DNA from: Phycisphaerae bacterium
GTDB lineage: Bacteria > Planctomycetota > Phycisphaerae > UBA1845 > UTPLA1
Length of the DNA: 64,000 nt
Assembly: GCA_019636475.1 (NCBI GenBank)
Contig: JAHBXN010000001.1
Location: forward strand, 372,001 to 436,000
Direction of reading: 5' to 3'
The notes beneath the pieces are model-generated. The model was not told the DNA's origin. It searched no databases and saw only the letters and a list, made by a program, of their open reading frames with translations. Positions 54,595 to 64,000 of the stretch are shown here, in pieces. The position numbers were made by a program, and so were the translations under genes. How positions within the stretch are numbered: position 1 is the stretch's first letter; each line of letters begins with the position of its first letter.

Positions 54595-54813
54595 TTACCG
54601 TGACTTGCCATCCTCTTCGGATTCCGCAAGGGGACGATCCTGAAGGACGCAACCCGCAATCCACCCGGCGATCGTTCCGATGATCAGGAAGCCGAAAAGT
54701 CCGCCCATCGCGCGAAGCAGGATGACCTCGACGGCGTTGCCAGAGAACAATCCGCGCAGAATCATCCCCGCGAATGCCAGCAGACCGCATGTCACACCGA
54801 ACAAGGAAGCCAC
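54595..54813 (-). CDS. Small two-helix membrane protein in the flagellar operon
   Basis: A 72-residue protein with two hydrophobic helices (FGVTCGLLAFAGMILRGLF; LLRAMGGLFGFLIIGTIAGWIAGCVL) and a charged tail. It starts with GTG at 54813, preceded by GAGGGCG. Position between flhG and fliA suggests a flagellar or motility accessory role, but no family is recognised. Confidence 0.6.
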   Translation of the reverse strand: MASLFGVTCGLLAFAGMILRGLFSGNAVEVILLRAMGGLFGFLIIGTIAGWIAGCVLQDRPLAESEEDGKSR

Positions 54814-54881
54814 ACCGCCCTCGCCTCTAGCCGTTTTCGGTCCTCAACCGTATTGGGCATCGGCGAAGCGTTCGAATTGGT

Positions 54882-55784
54882 TCAGTGAAAAAAGCGAAGG
54901 ACGCGTTGGAAGAATCCTGAATCGTCGCTCGTCGAGGCGACGGGAAGCGCGACCCTGTTTGCCAATGCTGAAATGCCGCTTGACGCCAGACAGCGCGGAA
55001 ATCGCTGAACAAATGGAGCACGAAGACGAACGGCTCGACCGACGTGCTCATCGCGCGCGATCTGTCCGATAAGCGAAACCTCAACCCCCAGGAATCGCGA
55101 CGCCACGCTCGTCAATCGAGCAGCCGAAGTACGCCCTTCCTCATCGCTCAATGCCTGATTCATCACGACATGGACGGCCGGAAGTTCAGCCGCGCGGGAT
55201 AGCACCTTCACCAGGGCGTACGCGTCTGTGATCGCTGTCGGTTCCGGCGTCGTCACGACAAGAAGGTCGTCAGCCGCATGAGCAAAGGCCAGCACATTCT
55301 GCGAAATACCCGCGCCGCAATCGATCAGGATGATGTCAGTGCGAGCCTCCAGCGAAGACAGGTCGTCAACCAGCGCCCGACGATCGTGTGAACTCAGATC
55401 GGCAACCGCAGCCAGGCCCGACGCGCCTGCCACCAGATTCATCCGCGCATTGATCGGGGTCAGAACCTCGTCAATGGAAGCCCGGCCGCTAACCAGCGCG
55501 GCCAGGTTGCTCCGCGCGTGAACATTCAGCAGTAGATCGGCATTGGCCGTTCCGAGATCCGCGTCAACCAGGACAACGCGATGCCCCGACTGAGAAAGCC
55601 TCAGCGCCAGATTCACCGCGATGCTCGTTTTGCCGACACCGCCCTTGCCGCTGGCCACCGCCACGACTCTCGCTGTCCTACGACGAAGCGAAGCTCGCAC
55701 GGATTGCGATGCGCAGTGACTCGAACCGCGGGTTGCCATGAGCAGCCGCAGATCCGCGGCCTGATCTTTCGGAATCGCACTCAT
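54882..55784 (-). CDS. flhG: FlhG (MinD/ParA-like flagellar number regulator)
   Basis: A 300-residue P-loop ATPase that limits flagellar number by activating FlhF. The deviant Walker A VASGKGGVGKTSIAVNLA is preceded at residues 7-13 by DQAADLR, which fits the DQAxxLR activator helix of FlhG that stimulates FlhF GTPase. VVLVDADLGTANADLLL and IILIDCGAG follow, then VVTTPEPTAITDAYALVK. It overlaps the flhF stop by 4 bases, so translation is coupled. The C-terminal membrane-binding helix is not obvious but FFQRVLRFFH is amphipathic. Confidence 0.93.
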   Translation of the reverse strand: MSAIPKDQAADLRLLMATRGSSHCASQSVRASLRRRTARVVAVASGKGGVGKTSIAVNLALRLSQSGHRVVLVDADLGTANADLLLNVHARSNLAALVSGRASIDEVLTPINARMNLVAGASGLAAVADLSSHDRRALVDDLSSLEARTDIILIDCGAGISQNVLAFAHAADDLLVVTTPEPTAITDAYALVKVLSRAAELPAVHVVMNQALSDEEGRTSAARLTSVASRFLGVEVSLIGQIARDEHVGRAVRLRAPFVQRFPRCLASSGISALANRVALPVASTSDDSGFFQRVLRFFH

Positions 55785-57226
55785 GCCACGGCTCCCGTGC
55801 GACCGCCGTCCTCTGGTCGCAGACCACCGGCCTCGCGCGACTGTATCTCCATCTGGTCCACGATCAGCCGCGCGAGTCGGCTGGCGCTGGCTATTTCGAT
55901 ATCATCCGGCACGGCTTGTCCCGTCGTAAGGTATGATGGCCGCATATCGACGTCTCGCAGCACGTTTAGAATCACGCCAAAGCCGTCCGCTTCATCGACC
56001 TTTGTAAAGAGTAGTTGCGCCGAGCCCAGCACGCTGAATCGATCGATCGCCTCTCGCAGTGTCTTTTCTTTGCTGGTTGTCGACAGTACGAGATGAATCT
56101 GATCAGGGTTCGCCGCCCGAACGAACTCATTCAGCTCGCCAATTCGTAGCCCATCTTTCTGGCTCCGCCCGGCCGTGTCGATAAGGATCAGGTCCATGTC
56201 AGACATTTCGTCGATGGCCGTGCGAATATCCTCCGGCTTCAGGACGCTTGCGATGGGCACACGCAGAATCTGCGCATACGTCTTCAGCTGTTCGACCGCC
56301 GCGATCCGATACGAATCGATCGTGATCAATCCGACGCGCTTGTTCTCACGCAGCTTCATGTTTGCAGCAAGCTTCGCGATGGTCGTCGTCTTGCCAACGC
56401 CGGTCGGCCCGACAAGGGCGACCACAGTCGTCTGCCCATCATCACGCAATCGCAGCGGCGCCGCGGTAGGCAACGATTCCGCGATGGTTTTTCGCAGTTC
56501 CGCCAGCACGGATTCGCGAGAGAATTCCGCCCCACCCGCGCCGTCCGCCCGAATCCGTCCCTGAAAAGCCGACTGACAACGCAGGCGCTCGGCAGTCCGG
56601 CCAAGCAGATCGTACGCCGACTCAGCATCCAATTCCTGTGCAAGAAGCAGCGCGTGATATTCATCAAACGCCCCGACTTCGCCGAACTCGTCCGATCCAC
56701 GAACATGCCGGACAAGATCGCGGACCATCCCGCGAATCTCCGTCAATTCGCGCCGAAGTTCGTCAGCGTCCTTGTCATCGCCGACCCCCGCGCCGGGGTC
56801 CGACGCACCCGACGCCCCTCGCGTCGCATTCACTGCCTCTGCGCGTCGAGCCGAGCCGGAACCTGCCCCGGGATCCGTGGTGACCCCCGCGAGCACCGGC
56901 GTCGGCAGCCCGCGAAGGCCCTCGCGCGGCGCACTCGCGCCGACCGACTGCGCCACTGCATAATCGAACAAGGGCGCGACACGCGGTGAAGACCTCGGCG
57001 ACGGAAGTTCATCCGATTCAGCGCCCGACCGCGCCGCGCGACGGATGCTCATCACCCGCTCATCGGCCGTCGCGGTGATTTCAATGACAGACCGCGCGCC
57101 GATGCCAAGAATCCCGCCGCGCGTCAGCGTCCGCGTGTGGAGAATGACGGCATCCTTGCCAAGGTCCTTCTTGACCTTGGCCAGTGCGTCAGCCATTGAC
57201 CGTGCCTGATACGTTCTCAATTTCAT
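55781..57226 (-). CDS. flhF: FlhF signal-recognition-type GTPase
   Basis: A 481-residue SRP-family GTPase that places polar flagella. The N-terminal B domain starts MKLRTYQARSMADALAKVKKDLG; a low-complexity linker of about 100 residues follows (with several Asp/Gly/Ala runs). The NG domain carries VALVGPTGVGKTTTIAKLAA (G1), RVGLITIDSYRIAAVEQL, LILIDTAGRSQKDG (G3) and LFTKVDEAD (G4 TKxD). Its start lies inside the end of flhA (38-base overlap), and its end overlaps flhG by 4 bases. Confidence 0.95.
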   Translation of the reverse strand: MKLRTYQARSMADALAKVKKDLGKDAVILHTRTLTRGGILGIGARSVIEITATADERVMSIRRAARSGAESDELPSPRSSPRVAPLFDYAVAQSVGASAPREGLRGLPTPVLAGVTTDPGAGSGSARRAEAVNATRGASGASDPGAGVGDDKDADELRRELTEIRGMVRDLVRHVRGSDEFGEVGAFDEYHALLLAQELDAESAYDLLGRTAERLRCQSAFQGRIRADGAGGAEFSRESVLAELRKTIAESLPTAAPLRLRDDGQTTVVALVGPTGVGKTTTIAKLAANMKLRENKRVGLITIDSYRIAAVEQLKTYAQILRVPIASVLKPEDIRTAIDEMSDMDLILIDTAGRSQKDGLRIGELNEFVRAANPDQIHLVLSTTSKEKTLREAIDRFSVLGSAQLLFTKVDEADGFGVILNVLRDVDMRPSYLTTGQAVPDDIEIASASRLARLIVDQMEIQSREAGGLRPEDGGRTGAVA

Positions 57227-59321
57227 CTTGGATTGTCACCATGCCATGTGTCCGAATGTTCACACCTCGGACGACTTCGTTGTAACCCAGCACCGCCACG
57301 GTCGGCAGCGCCGTCTCAATAATTCGACGTGTCCACTGTCGAACCTGCGGCGAGGAGAAGATGACCGGCTGCCGTCCACCGGCCTTCGACGCCGCGGTCT
57401 CCAACTCACGACGAATTGCCGCGATCACCTTGTTCGCCATCGTCGGCGGCAACGTCAGATACGAGCCGCGCTCCGTGCGCTCAACGTGGGAGTTGATCAG
57501 ATCCTCGACGCCAGGATCGAGCGTGACACCGTGAATTGTCCGCGCCGAATCAACATGCTGCTCACAGATTGTCCGGGCAAGCGCATTTCGCACATACTCC
57601 GTAAGCACGTCCGGATCTTTCGTCCGCGGCGCCCAATCGCCAAGCGTCTCCAGAATCGTCTCCAGATCACGAATCGGCACGCGCTCACGAAGCAGATGCG
57701 ACAAAACGCCCTGAACCTCGCCCATCTTCATCACATCCGGGATAATCTCCTCGACAATCTTCGGGCTGCGCTCCTTCAGTGCGCTGATCAGCTTGTTCAC
57801 GTCCTCGCGCGTCAGCAATTCGGCGGCGTACGTTCGAACCAGCTCAGTCAGATGGGTCGCAAGCACGCTCGTCGGCTCCACCACTGTGTAGTTTCGATGC
57901 TCCGCCATCGAACGATCCGAGTCCGAAATCCAGCGAGCCGCCAGCCCAAACGCCGGCTCCCGAGTCTCAATTCCATGCACAGGCTCCGACACCGCGCCGG
58001 AATCGATCGCGAGCAGATAACCCGGCATGAGTTCACCTCTCGCGATGTGCGCTCCGCGAAGCTTGAGCGCATACTGGTTCGGTTCCAGTGCCACATTGTC
58101 CCGTATGCGAATCGGCGGCACGATCATACCCATGTCCGTCGCAATCTGCCGTCGAATGTTCTGAATGCGATCCAGCAGGTCGCCGCCCTGCTTCTTGTCA
58201 ACCAGACGGATCAGCCCATATCCGACTTCTAACTCGAGCGCATCGACCGACAACAACGATTCGATCTTCTCCGGCTCTTTCGGCTTGGCCGCCGCAGCCG
58301 TCGCCGCAGCAGCGTCCGCCCGCGCGAGCTTCCGGCCGCGACCGTAAAGCATATACCCCAGGCCGCCCACGCCGCTCGCGATCAGAAGCAGCGGCATCTT
58401 TGGCAGCGGCGTCGCCGTCAGGACCAGCAGGAACGCGGCGCTCAGAATCAATGCGACCGGCCTCGACGAAAGCTGCCCCATGAGCTCTTCGCCCATGTTC
58501 GACTTGGCCGTCGACCGCGTAACCAGCATGCCGGCGCCAACTGACACCAGAAACGCGGGGATCTGCGTCACGAGTCCGTCACCGATTGTCAGTCGGGTAA
58601 AAACGCTCAGACAGTCCATCAACGGCAGATTCTTCTCCACCATTCCCACATAGATGCCGCCGATGATATTGACGAGCGTAATCACGACGCCCGCAATCGC
58701 GTCGCCTCGCACGAACTTGCTCGCACCATCCATCGCGCCGTAGAAGTCCGCCTCCTTGGTCACGTTTTCACGACGGCGACGCGCCTCGCCTTCATCAATC
58801 AGTCCGGCCGATAGATCGGCGTCGATCGCCATCTGCTTGCCCGGCATCGCATCCAGCGTGAACCGGGCCGCGACTTCCGCAATCCGTGTCGCACCCTTGG
58901 TGATGACCACGAACTGAATCACCGTAATGATGACAAAGATAATGACGCCGACGGCCAGCGATCCCGCCGCAACGAACGCACTGAACTCCTCAATCACTTC
59001 GCCCGCCGCCCCGGTCGTACCGTCCGCATTTGTGAGAATCAATCGGGTCGTCGCCGTGTTGAGAACCAGCCGAAAAAGCGTCAACGACAGCAGCAATGAC
59101 GGAAACGACGAGAAATCAAGCGGACCGTTCATATACATCACGGTCAACAGCACAACAGCGCTGAGCGTCACATTGGCTACAAGCAGCGCGTCGAGCATCG
59201 GCGTCGGCAGCGGCACCAGAATGACAAGAATGAGCGACATCGCCAGCAGCGGGAACGCAAGTCCGCGATGCTCGTGAAGCGCGTTCGTCAGTCTGACCAT
59301 GGGTGATAGCGCCGTCGCCAT
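57189..59321 (-). CDS. flhA: Flagellar export apparatus protein FlhA
   Basis: A 710-residue inner-membrane protein of the flagellar type III export gate. The first 330 residues have about 8 helices, with TRIAEVAARFTLDAMPGKQMAIDADLSAG (the FHIPEP-like region, split here) and GDAIAGVVITLVNIIGG. The cytoplasmic half contains ERSPKIVEEIIPD and the conserved NYNTVL-type linker segments. Length and layout match the family. ATG 59321 is taken; GGAG lies very close, and a second ATG at 59300 is possible. It is the gene before flhF and shares 38 bases with it. Confidence 0.95.
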   Translation of the reverse strand: MATALSPMVRLTNALHEHRGLAFPLLAMSLILVILVPLPTPMLDALLVANVTLSAVVLLTVMYMNGPLDFSSFPSLLLSLTLFRLVLNTATTRLILTNADGTTGAAGEVIEEFSAFVAAGSLAVGVIIFVIITVIQFVVITKGATRIAEVAARFTLDAMPGKQMAIDADLSAGLIDEGEARRRRENVTKEADFYGAMDGASKFVRGDAIAGVVITLVNIIGGIYVGMVEKNLPLMDCLSVFTRLTIGDGLVTQIPAFLVSVGAGMLVTRSTAKSNMGEELMGQLSSRPVALILSAAFLLVLTATPLPKMPLLLIASGVGGLGYMLYGRGRKLARADAAAATAAAAKPKEPEKIESLLSVDALELEVGYGLIRLVDKKQGGDLLDRIQNIRRQIATDMGMIVPPIRIRDNVALEPNQYALKLRGAHIARGELMPGYLLAIDSGAVSEPVHGIETREPAFGLAARWISDSDRSMAEHRNYTVVEPTSVLATHLTELVRTYAAELLTREDVNKLISALKERSPKIVEEIIPDVMKMGEVQGVLSHLLRERVPIRDLETILETLGDWAPRTKDPDVLTEYVRNALARTICEQHVDSARTIHGVTLDPGVEDLINSHVERTERGSYLTLPPTMANKVIAAIRRELETAASKAGGRQPVIFSSPQVRQWTRRIIETALPTVAVLGYNEVVRGVNIRTHGMVTIQDEIENVSGTVNG

Positions 59322-59390
59322 TCTCCGTCATTCGCTCCTTGATCCGGATTCCGGAATCTCATGCAGGCGGTCCCGTTCACCGGGGAATAC

Positions 59391-60473
59391 CTATGCCGCG
59401 CTGCGGGTCTTCAGTTTCTTTCCGGAAAGCTTATAGACATACGCCAGAATCTCTGCGATCGCCTTATAGAACTGCTCAGGCACTTCCTGGCCCACTTCCA
59501 CCGTCTTGTAAAGCGCCTGCGCCAGTGGCTTTCGCTCGACGATCGGTATGCCGTGCAAAGCTGCCATCTCGCGAATTTTCTTTGCAAGATAATCGGCCCC
59601 CTTCGCAACCACGCGCGGAGCGGTCATTGTCTCCGCGTCGTACTTGATCGCGATCGCCAGTTCAGTCGGATTCGTCACCACCACGTCCGCGGTGGGCACC
59701 GACTTGCGTATCCGCTGCAGGGCGGCCGCCAACTGCATCTTCCGCCGCCGCTGCTTGATGATCGGGTCGCCATCCATCCGGCGAAGCTCCTCCTTCACTT
59801 CCTGCTTCGTCATCCGTAGATCGCGTTCAAACTTGAAACGCTGCCATGCAAAATCAAAGAGCGCGACCAGCAGCAGCACGAGCGCCAGGCGAATCCCAAC
59901 GTCGTAAAGCACGTCAGACAGGAGCGCCACCTGCGGCCAACCCTCCAGTTCCAGTGCCAGAAGCAGGTCTCCCATCCGCCCCTTGATTGCCGTGTAGGCG
60001 ACGAACGCGACGAGCAGCAGCTTGATGAGATTCATCCCCAATTGCACCAGCGTGCGCACATTGAACAATCGCCCCAGTCCATTCAGCGGATTCAATCGCT
60101 CCAGTTGCGGAACCAGCGGCCGCGTCGTGAACACGGCTCCGACTTGCAGGAGATTCGACAACAGCGAAACAACGACCAGTGTCACCAGCACCGGACCGCC
60201 GGCCGAAAGCATGAGGACCGCCGTCGTCGCGACCAGTCGCGGAATGTCGAGTGAGACCGCGGCGCTCGCATCAATCTCCGCGAGATTCTCACGCATGACC
60301 TGCATCAGCGAACCAAACAGGTTTCCGCCGAACATGCGCAAGCCGAGCATTGCCCCCAGGAGCAGCACGGCCGAGCTGAGATCAGTGCTCTTCGCGACCT
60401 GCCCTTTTTCCCGCGCTTCCTGCCGCCTGCGCGGCGTCGGAGCTTCAGTCCTCTCACCGGCACTATCCGCCAC
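59391..60473 (-). CDS. flhB: Flagellar export switch protein FlhB
   Basis: A 360-residue membrane protein that switches export from rod/hook to filament substrates. N-terminus ERTEAPTPRRRQEAREKGQVAKSTDL is canonical, followed by four helices and the cytoplasmic linker FKFERDLRMTKQEVKEELRRMDGDP. The autocleavage motif reads N268-P-T-E271 instead of NPTH. The flanking VVVTNPTELAIAIKYD and PRVVAKGADYLAKKI fit the family. It overlaps the fliR stop by 11 bases. The missing His is the one that normally aids cleavage, so processing may be slower or different. Confidence 0.95.
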   Translation of the reverse strand: MADSAGERTEAPTPRRRQEAREKGQVAKSTDLSSAVLLLGAMLGLRMFGGNLFGSLMQVMRENLAEIDASAAVSLDIPRLVATTAVLMLSAGGPVLVTLVVVSLLSNLLQVGAVFTTRPLVPQLERLNPLNGLGRLFNVRTLVQLGMNLIKLLLVAFVAYTAIKGRMGDLLLALELEGWPQVALLSDVLYDVGIRLALVLLLVALFDFAWQRFKFERDLRMTKQEVKEELRRMDGDPIIKQRRRKMQLAAALQRIRKSVPTADVVVTNPTELAIAIKYDAETMTAPRVVAKGADYLAKKIREMAALHGIPIVERKPLAQALYKTVEVGQEVPEQFYKAIAEILAYVYKLSGKKLKTRSAA

Positions 60474-61272
60474 GCTTGATCACCTCCGACATCTGCTCAA
60501 AAAGAGCGGAAATCTGATCGAAGCCGAGCTGCATCGCATGAGTCAGTACGTCCTCCGATGCCGATATCGTCATCGAAACCATGAGCAGAGCGACGAGAAT
60601 CTTGATCGCGAATCCCACGGACAGCACATTGATCTGCGGCATCGTCCGTGTAAGAAATCCCATCACAAGCGAAGTCAGCATCAGCGCCACGATCGCCGGC
60701 CCCGCAATCCGAAGCCCCAGTTGAAAGGTGCTCTGAAGCATGGCCATCGCAAACTCCCCGGCGGAATTGTCGATATGCGCCATCATCGGCGGAATGGTCA
60801 AAATGCTGTCAAGCAACGCCGTCACCACCAGCACATGGCCGCGCAACGCGAGAAAAAGCATGGCCGCCGTGAAAAACCAGAGTTGATCCAGCACCATCGA
60901 CTCTTCGTCGAAAAATGGATTGATCGTCGTGCCGATGGACAATCCGGCCTGATGACTGACCAGTTTGCCCGCGACCTCCGCCGCAACGAACACCAGCCCG
61001 GTCCCCAGTCCGATGACTTCCCCGATGATGAATTCCCCGACCATGCCGACAACCGATTGCCCCAGCGTCAGCCCCACCGGCAGATGCGGTGCAGCCAGCG
61101 GAAACACCATCAACGACAACGTCACCGTGAGCCATACCTTGGCTTCGCGCGGAATCTGAACGCTCGACAGCATCGGCACCCCGATAACCACACCGGACAC
61201 CCGCGCCAGCACCAGGGCGAACGCCGGCAGCAGATTCTGGAATGTCAGCAGTTCAAATGGCATGAGTTCCAT
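60463..61272 (-). CDS. fliR: Flagellar export protein FliR
   Basis: A 269-residue inner-membrane protein of the export gate core. Six hydrophobic helices are visible, starting with NLLPAFALVLARVSGVVIGVPML and including FIIGEVIGLGTGLVFVAAEVAGKLV (the conserved G-x-G-x-A pattern) and LVMGFLTRTMPQINVLSVGFAIKI, a strong family signature. ATG 61272 is chosen over the longer frame to 61416 because that extension overlaps fliQ and does not look like FliR. It overlaps flhB by 11 bases. Confidence 0.93.
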   Translation of the reverse strand: MELMPFELLTFQNLLPAFALVLARVSGVVIGVPMLSSVQIPREAKVWLTVTLSLMVFPLAAPHLPVGLTLGQSVVGMVGEFIIGEVIGLGTGLVFVAAEVAGKLVSHQAGLSIGTTINPFFDEESMVLDQLWFFTAAMLFLALRGHVLVVTALLDSILTIPPMMAHIDNSAGEFAMAMLQSTFQLGLRIAGPAIVALMLTSLVMGFLTRTMPQINVLSVGFAIKILVALLMVSMTISASEDVLTHAMQLGFDQISALFEQMSEVIKRGG

Positions 61273-61312
61273 GTATCGACACGATGTCCGAATTCTCGGC
61301 GGCATACCCGCC

Positions 61313-61567
61313 TTACAACTCTCCCCATAACGTGTGCGTGTACTCCACCAGCCGCCATGTAATCCACGGCAGAAACAACGCAGTCGCCACGCCCATCGCC
61401 ACAATCTTCGGAACAAAAGTCAGCGTCTGTTCCTGTAGTTGCGTTACAGCCTGAACGATGCTGATGATTAACCCGACAACCATGCCGATCGCCATGATCG
61501 GGCCGGCCAGAATCAGGGCGATCATTAGCGCTTCCCGGCACATATCGACGGCGGTTCCGGCATTCAT
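61313..61567 (-). CDS. fliQ: Flagellar export protein FliQ
   Basis: An 84-residue two-helix membrane protein, family-typical length. Sequence marks: AVDMCREALMIALILAGPIM, GMVVGLIISIVQAVTQLQEQTLTFVPKI (the Q-x3-L-x-E-Q-T-L-x-F-x-P-K signature). It lies between fliP and fliR. Confidence 0.95.
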   Translation of the reverse strand: MNAGTAVDMCREALMIALILAGPIMAIGMVVGLIISIVQAVTQLQEQTLTFVPKIVAMGVATALFLPWITWRLVEYTHTLWGEL

Positions 61568-61618
61568 CTTCGATATCCAGTCCTTCGAACCGCGACGCTC
61601 ATCAATCCGCGGCCGTCG

Positions 61619-62503
<885 letters not shown>

Positions 62504-62541
62504 CGCGCAACTCCTTTGCGCCCCATGTGTGAATCGGGCCG

Positions 62542-63270
62542 CTACCGCGACGCCGAGTGCTGCGCCGGCTCCGCCGACGCCGTGATTCCGTTTGACAGAC
62601 TGCGAACGCGCTCGAGCAGTTGTTTCACTTTCGCCCGCGACCGTGCCAGTTCACCGGACCGAACGATGGAATCGGCCTCCATCGTTGCCGATTCGGTGCC
62701 ATCTCCGAAACCCGTCGCTTCGGCCCCCGAAACGGAGTTCGCATCCTCATCCGAAGCCCGCGTGAAGATCGCCGAGAATGATTGAGGGTTGCCGCTCTCC
62801 GCAGCCGCGATGATCGCGGACGACTCCTGCAAATCGACCACTTCGCTCAACGCCGTGAAGCGTTCCGGCGTCACGCCCACAAGAACGACGCGCCGCCCAA
62901 ACCGCACGACGCAGAAACTCTGCTTCGCGGAAAGCGATTGCCTCGCGATGATTCGCAGTACACCCGAACCCGTGTTACGCAGCGACTGCGGCATCCAGCG
63001 CTTCGCCACCCACGCAAGACCGCCGACGACAACCAACACAACGCACAGCGGCCCGAAGTAGCTGATCAGGCCGGCACCGCCGCTCAATCCGCCCTGAGAG
63101 CCGTAAGCGCGCTCGCTATTCCGCTCAATCACCCCCGGCGCACGCTCGCCGGACACGGGCGGCGCGTCGGCCCTCGCCGGCAGGCAGACAGCTGCAAGGA
63201 TTGCGAAGGCAATCAGGAAGCGTCGGATGTCAAATTCATGGCACAAGGTTATCCGTCCGAACCGGCCCAT
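62542..63270 (-). CDS. fliO: Flagellar protein FliO
   Basis: A 242-residue protein that helps FliP fold in the membrane. Signal-like helix (FLIAFAILAAVCLPARA), a periplasmic part, one membrane helix (SYFGPLCVVLVVVGGLAWVAKRW), then the FliO cytoplasmic motif LRIIARQSLSAKQSFCVVRFGRRVVLVGVTPERFTAL. The C-terminal 100 residues are polar and probably disordered, longer than in many FliO proteins. ATG 63270 is preferred (CGGAG upstream) over the frame to 63354 that overlaps fliN. Confidence 0.9.
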   Translation of the reverse strand: MGRFGRITLCHEFDIRRFLIAFAILAAVCLPARADAPPVSGERAPGVIERNSERAYGSQGGLSGGAGLISYFGPLCVVLVVVGGLAWVAKRWMPQSLRNTGSGVLRIIARQSLSAKQSFCVVRFGRRVVLVGVTPERFTALSEVVDLQESSAIIAAAESGNPQSFSAIFTRASDEDANSVSGAEATGFGDGTESATMEADSIVRSGELARSRAKVKQLLERVRSLSNGITASAEPAQHSASR

Positions 63271-63283
63271 CTTGCCCGCTCCG

Positions 63284-64000
63284 TCATGAGGCCGCTTCAA
63301 GGGCTTCGCCGGCGCCCGGCAGGATCTCGCTGATTCGAACACAGAAATTGTCATTCAGCACGAGTACCTCGCCCCGAGCGACCAGTCGATCGTTCACAAG
63401 CACGTCAACCGGATCGCCCGCGAGCTTGTCCAGCTCGACGACAGCGCCCTCACCGAGCTTCAGCACGTCCTCGATATACATGTCTGCCCGGCCCAGTTCG
63501 ATCTTCACGTCGAGGCGAACATCGCCGATCAGCGAAATGCCTTTCTCGTCGGTTTCGCTCAAGCCGCCGCCAAAGTCCGGAAGATCGAGTGCCATTGCGC
63601 CGGCGGTCACCGCCGCCGATCCCGCACCGGATGAAGACGACGACGCATTCATCCGGGCTGCGGCACGCTCCTCCGCGATCGCCGCTTCCATCATGGCCGC
63701 CGCTTCGTCGAACGGCCGACCAGAGGAATCCAGCTTGACCGTTCCATCCGGGTTCGTACCGACGGCCATCGGCGATGGGGAGGAAGATGCGCCGGAACCG
63801 TCATCCTCCTGCGACGCGGCCAGTGCCGCATCAATCTCACTCTGGGAAAACATCGGTATCGAATCGGAGGTCGAACCCCCTTCGTCCGATCCCGAAGAAG
63901 AGGCCGGACTCGTCGACGCATCGCCGCCGGCCGCTGCCAGCGCCGCGTCGATATCCGCCTGGGACAAGCCATCTACGTTGTCAGGATTCTCAGCGGCCAT
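63284..64000 (-). CDS. fliN: Flagellar switch protein FliN with doubled FliM-like N-terminal motif
   Basis: A 238-residue protein whose last 90 residues are the FliN/SpoA domain: [36 protein letters not shown] and [28 protein letters not shown]. It sits in the C ring and controls rotation direction. The N-terminal 150 residues are Ser/Ala/Asp-rich. They contain two copies of a short motif, [12 protein letters not shown] (12-23) and [12 protein letters not shown] (51-62), very like the N-terminal CheY-binding peptide of FliM (SQ-x-EIDALL). The ATG lies on the last base of the window; a longer N-terminus is not excluded. Confidence 0.9.
   Translation of the reverse strand: MAAENPDNVDGLSQADIDAALAAAGGDASTSPASSSGSDEGGSTSDSIPMFSQSEIDAALAASQEDDGSGASSSPSPMAVGTNPDGTVKLDSSGRPFDEAAAMMEAAIAEERAAARMNASSSSSGAGSAAVTAGAMALDLPDFGGGLSETDEKGISLIGDVRLDVKIELGRADMYIEDVLKLGEGAVVELDKLAGDPVDVLVNDRLVARGEVLVLNDNFCVRISEILPGAGEALEAAS

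Noticed and set aside
60022-61362. 446-codon plus-strand frame, His/Gln/Arg-rich
   Set aside because: It lies across flhB and fliR on the opposite strand and has shadow-frame composition.

Overview
The window looks like a chromosomal segment of a Gram-negative, flagellated bacterium, most likely a planctomycete (Planctomycetota, perhaps Phycisphaerae-like). This is inferred from the gene mix: kdsA and hldD for lipopolysaccharide, LysM and L,D-transpeptidase machinery for peptidoglycan, TM2, VIT/VWA and PQQ-propeller proteins, many long secreted proteins of unknown function, and a WhiG/FliA-type sigma factor beside flhF/flhG. Overall G+C is high (estimated near 60%) and even. I see no strong sign of recent horizontal transfer apart from a decayed integrase next to a tRNA-Ser gene. 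No CRISPR array, rRNA or intact insertion sequence was seen.

Layout. 0-5.4 kb: two tail-to-tail transporters, a GYF/TM2 membrane protein and a secreted SH3 protein. 5.4-12.7 kb, all plus strand: histidine phosphatase, kdsA, a GT2 glycosyltransferase, a carbamoyltransferase-SxtJ-DUF5989 cassette (the sxtIJK arrangement known from saxitoxin clusters) and a glycogen-synthase-like GT-B enzyme. This reads as a cell-surface or storage glycan region. 12.9-21 kb: a VIT/VWA protein, two paralogous secreted proteins with a shared C-terminal module, a TPR-like membrane protein, and a thioredoxin-fold lipoprotein whose two active-site cysteines are both serine. 21.6 kb: tRNA-Ser(UGA) with an integrase remnant. 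22-35 kb: an exported methyltransferase, a PQQ propeller, truA, a GT4 enzyme, a GspE/PilB ATPase, a response regulator with a ruined GGDEF motif, hpt with a leaderless-type promoter, a PH-domain protein, a third paralogue of the secreted family, and a SulP transporter.

35-49 kb: hldD and a second sugar epimerase, dihydrolipoamide dehydrogenase, an aminotransferase, hemerythrin with a KamA radical-SAM enzyme, a TGS-domain GTPase, bifunctional proline dehydrogenase/P5C dehydrogenase (PutA-like), and an L,D-transpeptidase. 49-53 kb: a 1074-residue secreted protein and endonuclease V.

53-64 kb, all minus strand: a flagellar export and regulation operon, in transcriptional order fliN-fliO-fliP-fliQ-fliR-flhB-flhA-flhF-flhG-small membrane protein-fliA/whiG-hypothetical. 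Several genes overlap (flhA/flhF by 38 nt, fliR/flhB by 11, flhF/flhG by 4). It carries two unusual details: FlhB has NPTE where NPTH is expected, and FliN has two tandem copies of a FliM-like N-terminal motif. Intergenic regions contain several promoter, operator and terminator candidates and one long RNA hairpin, all read by eye.
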